Below, piece by piece: positions 37,611-45,437 of a stretch of DNA of 64,000 nt. Position 1 is the first letter of the stretch, and each line of letters opens with the position of its first letter. Below the pieces are notes generated by a model. That model was not told the DNA's origin, did no database searches, and saw only the letters and a list, made by a program, of their open reading frames with translations. The position numbers were made by a program, and so were the translations under genes. The stretch lies in NCBI GenBank assembly GCA_035695105.1, contig DASSEV010000021.1, forward strand, positions 1-64,000, given 5' to 3'. Source of the DNA: JAICYJ01 sp035695105. GTDB taxonomy: Bacteria; Actinomycetota; Thermoleophilia; Gaiellales; JAICJC01.

Positions 37611-39170
37611 ATTTCCGATCAGCCGCTCCGCCTCGGCGAGCTCGTTGCCACACTGGCGCTGGCGCAGGACAACGCGTTCGGCCAGCCGCTCGAGTCGCAG
37701 CTGCGCTCGTGCCTGCTCGCGAGCTGGCTGTGCGACTCAGCCGGCTATCCCGAGGACATCCGCCGCACCGTCTACTGGGTGGCGCTGCTGCGATATCTCG
37801 GCTGCACCGGCCACGCCCACGAGGTGGCCACCGTGTTCGGCGATGAGATCGCCATCCGCGCCCAGACGCTGGTGCACGACGCCGCGAACCCCGCCGAGGT
37901 GATGCGCGACGTGATGGCCTACGCGACGGCGGGCCACAGCCCGGAGGAGAGCGGGCAGATCGTCAAGATGATCCAGGAGACCGCCCGCGAGTGGGCTGTC
38001 TACAACTTCTCCTCGGGCTGCGAGGTGGCCGACATGCTCGCCCAGCGGCTCGACGTCGGCGACGACGTGCGCGACTCGCTCCGGTTCACGTTCGAGCGCT
38101 GGAACGGCAACGGGTACCCGAACCACGTCGCGGGCGAGGCGATCCCGCTGCCGATGCGGGTCGTGCATCTCACCCATGACATGGAGGCGATCGGTCGCCT
38201 CTTCTCCCCAGGCGACGCGCTCGAGGCTGCGCGCGACCGGCGCGACAGGACGTATGACCCCGTCCTGGCCGACCTGTTCGTCGCGCACGGGCAGGGCTGG
38301 TTCGACCGGCTTGCCGAGATCGACCCGTGGGACGCCGTGCTCGCGCTCGAGCCTGAGCCACACCGCGTGCTGACCGGCGCCGAGCTCGACGACGCGCTTA
38401 CGGTGGTGGCCGACTTCATCGACCTCAAGTCGCCCTACATGGGCGGGCACAGCCGCAGGTGCGCCCAGGTCGCGGCGGCCGCAGGGCAGGTGCTGGGCAT
38501 GGATGACGATGCGGGGCTCGCCCTGCAACGAGCGGCGCTCGTGCACGACCTGGGTACGACGGCGGTGCCGAACTCGATCTGGGACAAGCCCGGGTCGCTC
38601 ACCCGAGCGGAGTTCGACCGGGTCGAGCTGCACCCGATGGTGACGGAGCAGATGCTGCGCCGCTCTCCGGCGCTGGCCGTCTTGAACCCGGTTGCATCGG
38701 CGCATCATGAGCGGTGCGACGGATCGGGATACCACAAGCGCCTCCGTGCCGACGATGAGGATCTGAGCACGTGTGTGCTCGCCGCCACCGAGGTCTATGT
38801 GGGGCTGACCACGGAGCGAGCCGACCGGCCGGGGTACCAGCCTGCCGACGCGGCGACGGAACTCCGCCGCCTCGAGTCGGACGGGGCGCTCGAGCCGCGC
38901 GCGACACGGGCGGTGCTCGTGGCCGCCGGTCACGGCGAGCCGCAGACCGCGCTTGGCAAGCGCCAGCACCACCCTGGCGGGTTGACCCGGCGCGAGGTCG
39001 AGGTGCTGCGGCTCGCCGCGAGGGGCCTGACCACGGGTCAGATTGCGGAGCGGCTCTACATCTCGCCGAAGACGGCGGATCACCACATCCAGCACATCTA
39101 CGGGAAGATCGGCGTCTCCACGAGGGCCGCAGCGGCGCTATGGGCGATGGAGCACGCCGTCGTTCAGTGA
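37611..39170 (+). CDS. HD-GYP-like/LuxR-type regulator, ATT start
   Basis: 519 residues. The family-like N-terminus (PLRLGELVATLALAQDNAFGQPLE) is in frame well before the first ATG/GTG/TTG, at GTG 37779. The only codon with a Shine-Dalgarno is ATT 37611 (GGGAGGA, 37598-37604, 6-nt spacing); a CTG at 37581 is the other option. Residues about 60-210 contain a first HD-GYP-like part (FERWNGNGYPNHV). The second (about 270-390) has HSRRC, VHDLGTTAVPNSIWDKPG and HHERCDGSGYHKR, with GYH in place of GYP. A C-terminal LuxR helix-turn-helix follows (LTRREVEVLRLAARGLTTGQIAERL). Probably a transcription factor whose HD part senses or degrades a nucleotide. Confidence 0.85.
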   Translation: MSDQPLRLGELVATLALAQDNAFGQPLESQLRSCLLASWLCDSAGYPEDIRRTVYWVALLRYLGCTGHAHEVATVFGDEIAIRAQTLVHDAANPAEVMRDVMAYATAGHSPEESGQIVKMIQETAREWAVYNFSSGCEVADMLAQRLDVGDDVRDSLRFTFERWNGNGYPNHVAGEAIPLPMRVVHLTHDMEAIGRLFSPGDALEAARDRRDRTYDPVLADLFVAHGQGWFDRLAEIDPWDAVLALEPEPHRVLTGAELDDALTVVADFIDLKSPYMGGHSRRCAQVAAAAGQVLGMDDDAGLALQRAALVHDLGTTAVPNSIWDKPGSLTRAEFDRVELHPMVTEQMLRRSPALAVLNPVASAHHERCDGSGYHKRLRADDEDLSTCVLAATEVYVGLTTERADRPGYQPADAATELRRLESDGALEPRATRAVLVAAGHGEPQTALGKRQHHPGGLTRREVEVLRLAARGLTTGQIAERLYISPKTADHHIQHIYGKIGVSTRAAAALWAMEHAVVQ

Positions 39171-39184
39171 CGGCAGCACGCGGG

Positions 39185-39190
39185 TAGACG
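39185..39190 (+). promoter_or_regulatory. -10 hexamer of the VOC gene
   Basis: TAGACG, 7 nt before ATG 39198. Confidence 0.35.
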
Positions 39191-39197
39191 CAGCCGG

Positions 39198-39638
39198 ATG
39201 ACCGTTCAGCGGATGGACAACGTCGGCATCGTCGTCGAGGATCTCGGCGCGGCGGTCGCATTCTTCCGTGAGCTCGGCCTCGATCTCGAAGGGCGGTTCA
39301 CGGTGGAGGGCGAGTGGGCGGGCCGGGTCACCGGGCTCGGCGACCAGCGCGTGGAGATCGCCATGATGCGCACGCCGGACGGCCACGGCCGGCTCGAGCT
39401 CTCGCGGTTCCTGGAGCCGGCGGTCATTGCGGATCACCGCACCGCGCCGGTGAACGCGCTCGGGTACCTGCGGGTCATGTTCGCGGTCGACGACCTGGAC
39501 GACACGCTGGACAGGCTCCGCGCCCACGGCGCCGAGCTCGTCAGCAGCGAGGTGGTTCGGTACGAGGACTCGTTCCGGCTCTGCTACATCCGCGGGCCGG
39601 AGGGGCTGCTGATCGGGCTCGCCGAGGAGCTGGGCTGA
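39198..39638 (+). CDS. VOC (glyoxalase/bleomycin-resistance) family protein
   Basis: 146 residues. Two beta-alpha-beta repeats: MDNVGIVVEDLGAAVAFFRELG and YLRVMFAVDDLDDTLDRLRAHG; metal-ligand-type residues in RVEIAMM/ELSRF and the C-terminal IRGPEGLLIGLAEEL. VOC members bind metals and perform isomerisation, ring cleavage or drug binding. The substrate is unknown. Confidence 0.85.
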   Translation: MTVQRMDNVGIVVEDLGAAVAFFRELGLDLEGRFTVEGEWAGRVTGLGDQRVEIAMMRTPDGHGRLELSRFLEPAVIADHRTAPVNALGYLRVMFAVDDLDDTLDRLRAHGAELVSSEVVRYEDSFRLCYIRGPEGLLIGLAEELG

Positions 39639-39642
39639 CCGC

Positions 39643-39891
39643 TCAGTCGCCCCGCGCCCTATCCACCAGCCACACGACTCCGGCCGCGAGGATCAGCCCG
39701 CGCCCCGCCTCGGAGATCACCGTCCTGGCCTCGAAGTACCAACCAACCCCGACCGACGGGCCCGACAGCACCTCGTAGAGCGTCCGCAGCGTCCAGGCCG
39801 CCACGAGGACGAGCGCACAGAAGGCGATCGAGCTGCGGGGGTACTGGGAGCGGATGAACGCAGCCGTCCGATCGTAGGGCGACTGGCTCAT
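39643..39891 (-). CDS. Small membrane protein, 82 aa
   Basis: Unrecognised. Two predicted membrane helices (about 20-40, SIAFCALVLVAAWTLRTLY, and 58-76, AGRGLILAAGVVWLV). Its ATG overlaps the stop of a 30-codon membrane micro-ORF upstream (ATGA), a coupling typical of real genes. No function proposed. Confidence 0.5.
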   Translation of the reverse strand: MSQSPYDRTAAFIRSQYPRSSIAFCALVLVAAWTLRTLYEVLSGPSVGVGWYFEARTVISEAGRGLILAAGVVWLVDRARGD

Positions 39892-39980
39892 GAGGGCCGA
39901 AGCAGACGGCCGGCGGCAAGCAACCAGATGCCGAGGACGACGACGATGACCGCCTCGGGCGCGGCCAAGTTCCTCTGCAC
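39888..39980 (-). CDS. Putative 30-aa single-helix micro-protein
   Basis: GTG 39980 opens 30 codons with one hydrophobic helix (EAVIVVVLGIWLLAAGRLL) and ends in an ATGA overlap with the next membrane gene. There is no Shine-Dalgarno and no clear -10. It may be a true coupled micro-gene or chance. Confidence 0.3.
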   Translation of the reverse strand: MQRNLAAPEAVIVVVLGIWLLAAGRLLRPS

Positions 39981-40073
39981 TTCATAGCCATGCCGACACC
40001 TCGCTCCGCGCAGATCGGGTAGATCAGCCCAGCTTGCGTGTGTCTCCGCATGCGCAGCGTCCGACGGCCGCCT

Positions 40074-40079
40074 AGCGTT
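40074..40079 (+). promoter_or_regulatory. -10 hexamer of the 49-aa gene
   Basis: TAGCGT, 6 nt before ATG 40086. Confidence 0.4.
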
Positions 40080-40085
40080 TAGCGC

Positions 40086-40235
40086 ATGAAAGCGTCACCA
40101 AGCGAGCGTGCAGCGCGGCTGGCCCAGGAGGAGGCCGAACTCGCGTCCGAGCAGATGCGTGCGGCCGTGTCGCAGCTGAAGATGGCCGCAGTCGAGGTGC
40201 GGCGCCGCCTACCTGCGGCGCTCCCCGCCCGATGA
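40086..40235 (+). CDS. Small hypothetical protein, 49 aa
   Basis: Unrecognised. 49 residues, charged and alanine-rich, compatible with one long amphipathic helix (RLAQEEAELASEQMRAAVSQ). The promoter spacing matches the leaderless genes of this window. The following 235 bp (40236-40470) hold no gene that I can support. Confidence 0.4.
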   Translation: MKASPSERAARLAQEEAELASEQMRAAVSQLKMAAVEVRRRLPAALPAR

Positions 40236-40470
40236 ACCGCTTGGTGTCAGCCAGGGAGCAGATCTTTCGGACGGGGAAGCACAAGAAGTATCAATCGCCA
40301 CAATCGTTGACGCGTCGGGGGAAGCACTGATTCCACCTTCATATCGACGGCGCGTTCGAACCCCGCGCAGCGGCGTCAGGCCGCGGCGAGCTTCGACCGT
40401 CGCGGAGTCCAGCACCGCAGGTCAGGAGCGTGATAGGTTCGCCGCGCCGGAGTGAAGGGAGCGTCGAGCA

Positions 40471-41286
40471 GTGGCGAACCGCAGCAGTAGGGACTTCCCC
40501 TGGACTGAGGTCCTGATCGTCGGTGTCATCGCGATGCTCGCGGCCGGGTTCATCGGCGTTGGGATTGGCTGGTTGGCGCGAGGCGACGGCGGGAGCTCGT
40601 CGTCGCCGGCCACATCGAGCGGTGGAGGTGGTGGCACGAGCTCGGGAGGCGGTAGCTCCTCCAGCGGCCAGACGGCCGCGGTTCCGCAGGAGGTCGCTTT
40701 AGGTGCGCATGCGTTCGTGCAGTTCGCGTGCGCCCAGTGCCATGGCGCTCAGGGAGCGGGTGGCGTCTCGCCGTACGTGCCGGCCCTCCACACCGCCGGG
40801 GCGGATCTGACAGCCGCCCAGCTGACCTCGATCATCGAGCACGGCGCCGGCGTGAGCAAGGACCCGACCAGGCCCTTCATGCCGATCTGGCACGGCATCA
40901 TCGCAACGCCGCAGATCAAGGAACTGGTCGCCTACATCAAGGCGGGGTTCCCGTTGGTGCCGGGAGCCGAGGCGGTGACCGTGCCGGTCAACCAGGGCGA
41001 CGCCACGGCCGGGCAGGCGCTCTACACCAGGTACGGGTGCATCAACTGCCATGGGCCAAACGGTGTCGGCGGAGTGCCCAACCCGCAGTCGCCGGACACG
41101 ACGGTGCCGCCGCTGTCGGGCAAGGACTTCGCTGCAGAGTTCAACACGAGCGCGAAGATCGCAGACGTGATCCGGTCGGGCAGCGTGATCGGAAAGGCAC
41201 CGATCGTGAGCATGCCGCACTGGGGAACGATCCTCACCGACCAGCAGATCGCCCAGCTGATCGCCTACATCAGGACTCTCACCTAG
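40471..41286 (+). CDS. Membrane-anchored dihaem cytochrome c
   Basis: 271 residues. One N-terminal membrane helix (about 12-36, LIVGVIAMLAAGFIGVGIGW) and a Gly/Ser linker (about 40-68) hold two class I cytochrome c domains outside the membrane. Haem sites: CAQCH (about residue 87) and CINCH (about 190). Later methionines in PFMPIWHG and VSMPHWG could be the axial ligands. An electron-transfer protein for a respiratory chain; its partner is not in the window. A -10 (TAGGTT, 40433-40438) gives a 5' UTR of about 26 nt. Confidence 0.9.
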   Translation: MANRSSRDFPWTEVLIVGVIAMLAAGFIGVGIGWLARGDGGSSSSPATSSGGGGGTSSGGGSSSSGQTAAVPQEVALGAHAFVQFACAQCHGAQGAGGVSPYVPALHTAGADLTAAQLTSIIEHGAGVSKDPTRPFMPIWHGIIATPQIKELVAYIKAGFPLVPGAEAVTVPVNQGDATAGQALYTRYGCINCHGPNGVGGVPNPQSPDTTVPPLSGKDFAAEFNTSAKIADVIRSGSVIGKAPIVSMPHWGTILTDQQIAQLIAYIRTLT

Positions 41287-41619
41287 CCGACCGCGTCATC
41301 GGCCCCGGAGCCCCTCCGGGCCGGCTCGTTCGTCACGCGATAGTCGCCGCTTCGGATCTCGTCGAGCATCCGCAACTCGTCGGTCGTCAACTCGCCGCGC
41401 TCCCCACGTCGGAGCGTGTCTGTGAAGACCGCGGGCGGCTCGACATCACGCCCATCACGGACAAAGCGAGTCACGCAGCCGTTCAGGTTCCGAAGTGCAG
41501 CGGGTGCGCGACAGGTCGACGTCGCTTCTGATCGAGGTCGGTGCTGCGAATCGGTGGGCGGGGCCGAACGCCTCGCGGAACGCGGCGATCGAGCGGTCGA
41601 GAGTCTCAGTAGTCATCAT
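41283..41619 (-). pseudogene. Probable frameshifted small gene
   Basis: From ATG 41619 a frame reads MMTTETLDRSIAAFREAFG and stops at 41455. In another frame the sequence continues plausibly as GCVTRFVRDGRDVEPPAVF...ELTTDELRMLDEIRSGDY to 41283. The two may be one gene of about 110 codons with a single frameshift. No family recognised. It lies in a stretch with other open-frame remnants. Confidence 0.35.
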
Positions 41620-42114
41620 CGGTGGTCGTCCTTGCTACTAGGGCAAACAGGTCGCGCAACTCGGGAGCGCGGTCGATCGCGCGTATCTCGTCCCACCCCG
41701 GCTGGAGCGAACGCGATGGCCGGAATACGGGTAAACGCTGATGCGACTGGGAGGCGTCGCGGCGAGGCTAGGTGCCGAGCCTGTCCACCCGGTCAGGCAG
41801 ATCAAAACGCGCAGGGGTCGAGACGAACGTGCCGACCTCGCGGAGTGCAAGGGTCCGTGTCGGCACCGGCCCGACCATCCGCAGCGCAGCGACCCGCTTC
41901 ACCTGGCCGGGCGGACAGGCCAGTGCTTCACGTCGTCGATCGGGCATGAGCGAACAACTCTTGGTGGGCTGTCGGCGGAACCGCCTTACCACCCGACCAC
42001 GCGAGTTGGTATGCGTTGCGCCAGTCTTCCCAGTCCGCCTGGATCTGGGCTGCCCGCTGCGCATCGCCGCCGCAGACACGAACGCGAACCGTCGCGCGTG
42101 TCGCGTCTCTGAGA
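41620..42114. other. Gene-poor remnant region next to tRNA-Arg
   Basis: No intact gene seen. On the minus strand there are coding-like fragments without start codons (for example WEDWRNAYQLAWSGGKAVPP, ending at 41928, and WDEIRAIDRAPELRDLFALV, ending at 41606). These look like remains of small genes. I found no repeat of the tRNA 3' end that would mark an integrated element. Confidence 0.35.
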
Positions 42115-42187
42115 TGCGCCTGGTAGGAATCGAACCTACGGCCTTGCGCTCCGGAGGCGCACGCTCTATCCCCTGAGCTACAGGCGC
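42115..42187 (-). tRNA. tRNA-Arg (anticodon CCG)
   Basis: Full cloverleaf on the minus strand: acceptor GCGCCTG with CAGGCGC, D-arm GCTCAGGGGATAGAGC, anticodon stem TGCGC/GCGCA around the loop CTCCGGA (anticodon CCG, reads CGG), T-arm with GGTTCGAATCC. Discriminator base A at 42115. CCA is not encoded. Confidence 0.96.
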
Positions 42188-42232
42188 GGAGCAGGCAGTC
42201 TATCGCCGCCTCATGCCCGCCCGCGCATGGGG

Positions 42233-42238
42233 TACGCT
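42233..42238 (+). promoter_or_regulatory. -10 hexamer of the epimerase gene
   Basis: TACGCT, 7 nt before GTG 42246. The in-frame start at 42213 lies upstream of the hexamer and is rejected. Confidence 0.45.
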
Positions 42239-42245
42239 CGCGCAC

Positions 42246-43268
42246 GTGGAACTGACCGCTCGCCTCTTCACCGTGGAACTGGCCGAGCCGTTCGTCATCT
42301 CCCGCAGCACCACGTCCTCCGAGGACCTCGTGCAGGTGGCTATCGCCCACGACGGCGTCGTCGGGTACGGCGAGGGCGCACCGGATGAGCGGTACGGCGA
42401 GAGCTGCGAGAGCGCCATGGCGTTCTTCGAGCGCGCCCGCCCGCTGCTCGGCGACGACCCGTTCGCGCTCGAGGCAACGCTCGGTCGGCTCGGCGAGCTG
42501 CCCGGCGAGATGGCGGCCAAGTGCGCCATCGACGGGGCGCTTCACGACCTGATGGGCAAGCTGGCGGGGCAGCCGCTCTGGCGGCTGTTCGGGCTCGACC
42601 CGACCCCGCCGCCGACCTCGTACACGATCAGCATCGACACGCTCGAGGGCACCGCCGACCGCGCTCGCCGCGCCGCGGGCTACCACGCGCTGAAGATCAA
42701 GGTCGGCGGGCCGGGTGACCTCGACCGCGTCCGCGTCGTCCGCGAGCAGGCGCCGGAGGCTTTGATCCGCGTCGACGCCAACGAGGCCTGGAGCGTCGAC
42801 TTCACCCGCGAGATCGCCCCCGAGCTGGCCTCGCTCGGCGTCGAGCTGATCGAGCAGCCCCTGCATGCCGACCAGGTCGACGGCTACCGCGAGCTGCATG
42901 CCTCGGCGCTGCCGATCCCGATCGTCCTCGATGAGAGCGTCCACACCCTGCCCGACGTCGGCCGCGCCGGGGGCATTGCCGACGGGGTCAACATCAAGCT
43001 CACCAAGTCCGGCGGGATCCGGGAGGCGCATCGCATGATCCATGCCGCGCGCGCGCTCGGCCTGAAGGTGATGATCGGCTGCATGAACGAGACGTCGCTC
43101 GGCATCGCCGCAGCCGTCCAGCTGTCACCGCTGGTCGACGTCGTCGACCTCGACGGCCACCTGCTGAACGCCAACGACGCCTTCACCGGCCTGGGCTTCG
43201 TGGAAGGCGCCGTCGTGCCATCCGACCTCGACGGCCTGGGCGTGACGCCGCTGGACCCATGGCCGTGA
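42246..43268 (+). CDS. Dipeptide epimerase (L-Ala-D/L-Glu type, enolase superfamily; DgcA-like)
   Basis: 340 residues. Enolase-superfamily barrel with KxK (ALKIKVGG, about residue 150), three metal ligands in RVDANEAW, IEQPL and VLDESV, and a second-side Lys in IKLTKSGG; DxD element VVDLDGH near the end. This is the L-Ala-D/L-Glu epimerase group. It overlaps a DUF1611 gene, a pairing known for the DgcA-DgcN route of D-glutamate use, so its substrate may be an N-acetyl-glutamate or a murein dipeptide. GTG start from promoter spacing. Confidence 0.86.
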   Translation: MELTARLFTVELAEPFVISRSTTSSEDLVQVAIAHDGVVGYGEGAPDERYGESCESAMAFFERARPLLGDDPFALEATLGRLGELPGEMAAKCAIDGALHDLMGKLAGQPLWRLFGLDPTPPPTSYTISIDTLEGTADRARRAAGYHALKIKVGGPGDLDRVRVVREQAPEALIRVDANEAWSVDFTREIAPELASLGVELIEQPLHADQVDGYRELHASALPIPIVLDESVHTLPDVGRAGGIADGVNIKLTKSGGIREAHRMIHAARALGLKVMIGCMNETSLGIAAAVQLSPLVDVVDLDGHLLNANDAFTGLGFVEGAVVPSDLDGLGVTPLDPWP

Positions 43269-44308
43269 GCCGCATCGCGATCCTGGCCGAGGGCGGCTTC
43301 TCGGAGCACAACGCGAAGACCGCGACCGGCGTCCTGCGCTACAGCCCGCACGAGGTGGTTGCGGTGATCGACTCCGACCACGCCGGCACGCAGGTGCGCG
43401 ACCACATCGCCGGCCTGAACCTGGACGTGCCCGTCGTCGCCGGCATCGACGAGGCGCTCGAGCGGTCGCCGACCGTCCTCCTGATCGGGATCGCTCCGGC
43501 CGGGGGGAAGCTGCCCGCCGCCTGGCGGGACACCATCCTGCGCGCGATCGACGCCGGGCTGAGCATCGAGAGCGGGCTGCACGACTTCCTCGGCGACGAC
43601 CCCGAGCTCGCGGCCGCCGCCGAAGCGCGCGGAGTCGAGATCCGCGACCTCCGCCGCGCTCCGGCCGGCCTCAACGTGCCGACGGGTGAGAACCTCACCG
43701 TCGACGCGCACATCGTGGCAACGGTCGGCTCGGACTGCAGTCTGGGCAAGATGACCGTGTGCCTCGAGCTCGACCGGACCGCGCGGGAACGCGGCGTGCC
43801 GAGCGCCTTCGTGCCCACAGGCCAGACCGGCATCGCCATCGCCGGCTGGGGCGTCGCGGTGGACGAGGTGGTCTCGGACTACGTCGCCGGCGCCAGCGAG
43901 CAGCTCGTGCTCGAGGGCCGGCGTCGGGCCGGCTCGGGCGCGGTGCTGTGGGTGGAGGGCCAGGGCTCGATCAGCCATCCCAGCTATTCCGGCGTGACGC
44001 TCGGGCTGCTCCACGGCTCGGCGCCGCACGCGATGATCCTCGTCCACGAGCCCGGCCGAACCCACCTCGACATGCCGGACGGCCCGCCGATCCCGCCGCT
44101 GCCCCAGCTGATCGAGGACTACGAGCGGATGGCGCGCTACGTGCGGCCGGCGCGTGTCGTCGCGCTCTCGCTGAAGACCAACCTGCTGTCGCCGGACGAA
44201 GCGGCGGATGCCGTCGCCGCAGCCGAGGCCGAGACCGGCCTTCCGGCCGACGATCCGGTGCGAAACGGCGGCGGCAAGCTGCTCGACGCCGTACTCGCCG
44301 CACGTTGA
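43259..44308 (+). CDS. DUF1611 P-loop protein (DgcN-like)
   Basis: 349 residues. N-terminal Rossmann-like part (IAILAEGGFSEHNAKTATGVLRY) and a C-terminal P-loop domain: TVGSDCSLGKMTVCLEL (Walker A, about residue 165), FVPTGQTGIAIAGWG and VLWVEGQGSISHPSYSG. DUF1611 proteins include DgcN, reported to N-acetylate D-glutamate. Overlaps the epimerase end by 10 nt, so the two are translated together. Function by family and context only. Confidence 0.8.
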   Translation: MAVSRIAILAEGGFSEHNAKTATGVLRYSPHEVVAVIDSDHAGTQVRDHIAGLNLDVPVVAGIDEALERSPTVLLIGIAPAGGKLPAAWRDTILRAIDAGLSIESGLHDFLGDDPELAAAAEARGVEIRDLRRAPAGLNVPTGENLTVDAHIVATVGSDCSLGKMTVCLELDRTARERGVPSAFVPTGQTGIAIAGWGVAVDEVVSDYVAGASEQLVLEGRRRAGSGAVLWVEGQGSISHPSYSGVTLGLLHGSAPHAMILVHEPGRTHLDMPDGPPIPPLPQLIEDYERMARYVRPARVVALSLKTNLLSPDEAADAVAAAEAETGLPADDPVRNGGGKLLDAVLAAR

Positions 44309-44322
44309 CCGGCGGCGCGGGG

Positions 44323-44328
44323 TAACCT
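44323..44328 (+). promoter_or_regulatory. -10 hexamer of the first M29 gene
   Basis: TAACCT, 8 nt before GTG 44337. Confidence 0.4.
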
Positions 44329-44336
44329 GCCAACGC

Positions 44337-45437
44337 GTGCCCGACCCCCGACTTGAATCCCTGGCCGAGGTGATCTGCGGCTACTCGCTCGACGTGCAGC
44401 CGGGCGAGATCATCCGCATCACCGGGCCGGCCTCCGCCCACGAGTTCATCGCAGCGGTGACCCGAAACGTGACCCGGCTGGGTGGGATGCCCATGCTGCG
44501 GCCCTCGTTCCCCTCGGTGGAGGCCTTGATGCTCTCGCGCGGCTCCGACGAGCAGCTGACCACCGTCACGGAGCTCGACCGGCTCGACGCGGACGTGCCG
44601 TCCAAGACGCTGACGATCTGGGCCGACCGGAACACGCGCTACATGAGCGAGGTGCCACCGGATCGCCAGGCGCTCTGGAGCCGTGCCCGCCGTGAGCTGA
44701 ACGACCGCTTCTTCGAGCGGCTGGCGCGGGGCGAGATCGGCTGGTGCGGCGTCACGTTGCCGACGCAGGCGTTCGCGCAGGATGCGGGCATGTCGCTGGC
44801 CGAGTTCGAGGACTTCGTCTACGGAGCCGGACACGTATCCGATCCCGACCCGGTCGCGTACTGGCGCAGCCAGTCGCAGCGGCAGGCGAGGGTGGTGGAT
44901 CGGATGTCGACCGTCACTGAGCTGCGCATCGTCGCCGAGGACACGGATCTCACCCTGGACGTGTCCGGCCGCACCTGGCTCAACGCGGACGGCCGCGAGA
45001 ACTTCCCGGACGGCGAGGTGTTCACGAGCCCGCAGGAGCAGCGGACCCAGGGGCACATCACGTTCAGCTTCGATGCCACCTACCATGGTCGCGAGTTCGG
45101 CGGCGTCCGGCTCTGGTTCGAGGACGGCCGGGTCGTGCGCCACGAGGCCACGCGCGGCGCGGAGTTCCTCGCCGGGATGCTCGACATGGACGAGGGCGCG
45201 CGCTACGTGGGCGAGGTCGCGTTCGGCATGAACGACGAGATCCAGCGGGCGACCAACAATGTCGCGTTCGACGAGAAGATCGGCGGCACGACCCACATCG
45301 CGCTCGGCGCCGCGTTTCCCGAGGCGGGCGGCACCAACCGGTCGTCGCTGCACTGGGACATCGTCTGTGACCTGCGCCATGGCGGCGAGGTCTACGGCGA
45401 CGGCGAGCTGCTGGCGCGGGACGGAGCGTTCCTGTGA
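44337..45437 (+). CDS. M29 family aminopeptidase (AmpS/PepS-like)
   Basis: 366 residues. Family segments: VICGYSLDVQPGEIIRI at the start, ENFPDGEVFTSP and GEVAFGMND (glutamate ligands), DEKIGGTTHIALGAAFPE (His/Tyr region) and SLHWDIVCDLR (His-Asp) near the C-terminus. M29 enzymes are dimetal aminopeptidases with broad specificity, cytoplasmic. Its 3' end overlaps a second M29 gene (GTGA), giving a tandem pair after the D-Glu-type genes; both could serve peptide recycling. Confidence 0.9.
   Translation: MPDPRLESLAEVICGYSLDVQPGEIIRITGPASAHEFIAAVTRNVTRLGGMPMLRPSFPSVEALMLSRGSDEQLTTVTELDRLDADVPSKTLTIWADRNTRYMSEVPPDRQALWSRARRELNDRFFERLARGEIGWCGVTLPTQAFAQDAGMSLAEFEDFVYGAGHVSDPDPVAYWRSQSQRQARVVDRMSTVTELRIVAEDTDLTLDVSGRTWLNADGRENFPDGEVFTSPQEQRTQGHITFSFDATYHGREFGGVRLWFEDGRVVRHEATRGAEFLAGMLDMDEGARYVGEVAFGMNDEIQRATNNVAFDEKIGGTTHIALGAAFPEAGGTNRSSLHWDIVCDLRHGGEVYGDGELLARDGAFL

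Noticed and set aside
40351..40365. GCGTTCGAACCCCGC resembling a tRNA T-arm
   Set aside because: The flanks do not form a T-stem and no other tRNA arm is nearby.
41772..42176. Protein ending in LVGIEPTALRSGGARSIP
   Set aside because: This ending is the translated antisense of a tRNA gene, here tRNA-Arg at 42115-42187, a well-known annotation artefact.
39980..42187. Integrated element bounded by a tRNA-derived direct repeat
   Set aside because: No second copy of the tRNA-Arg 3' end was found and no integrase is present.
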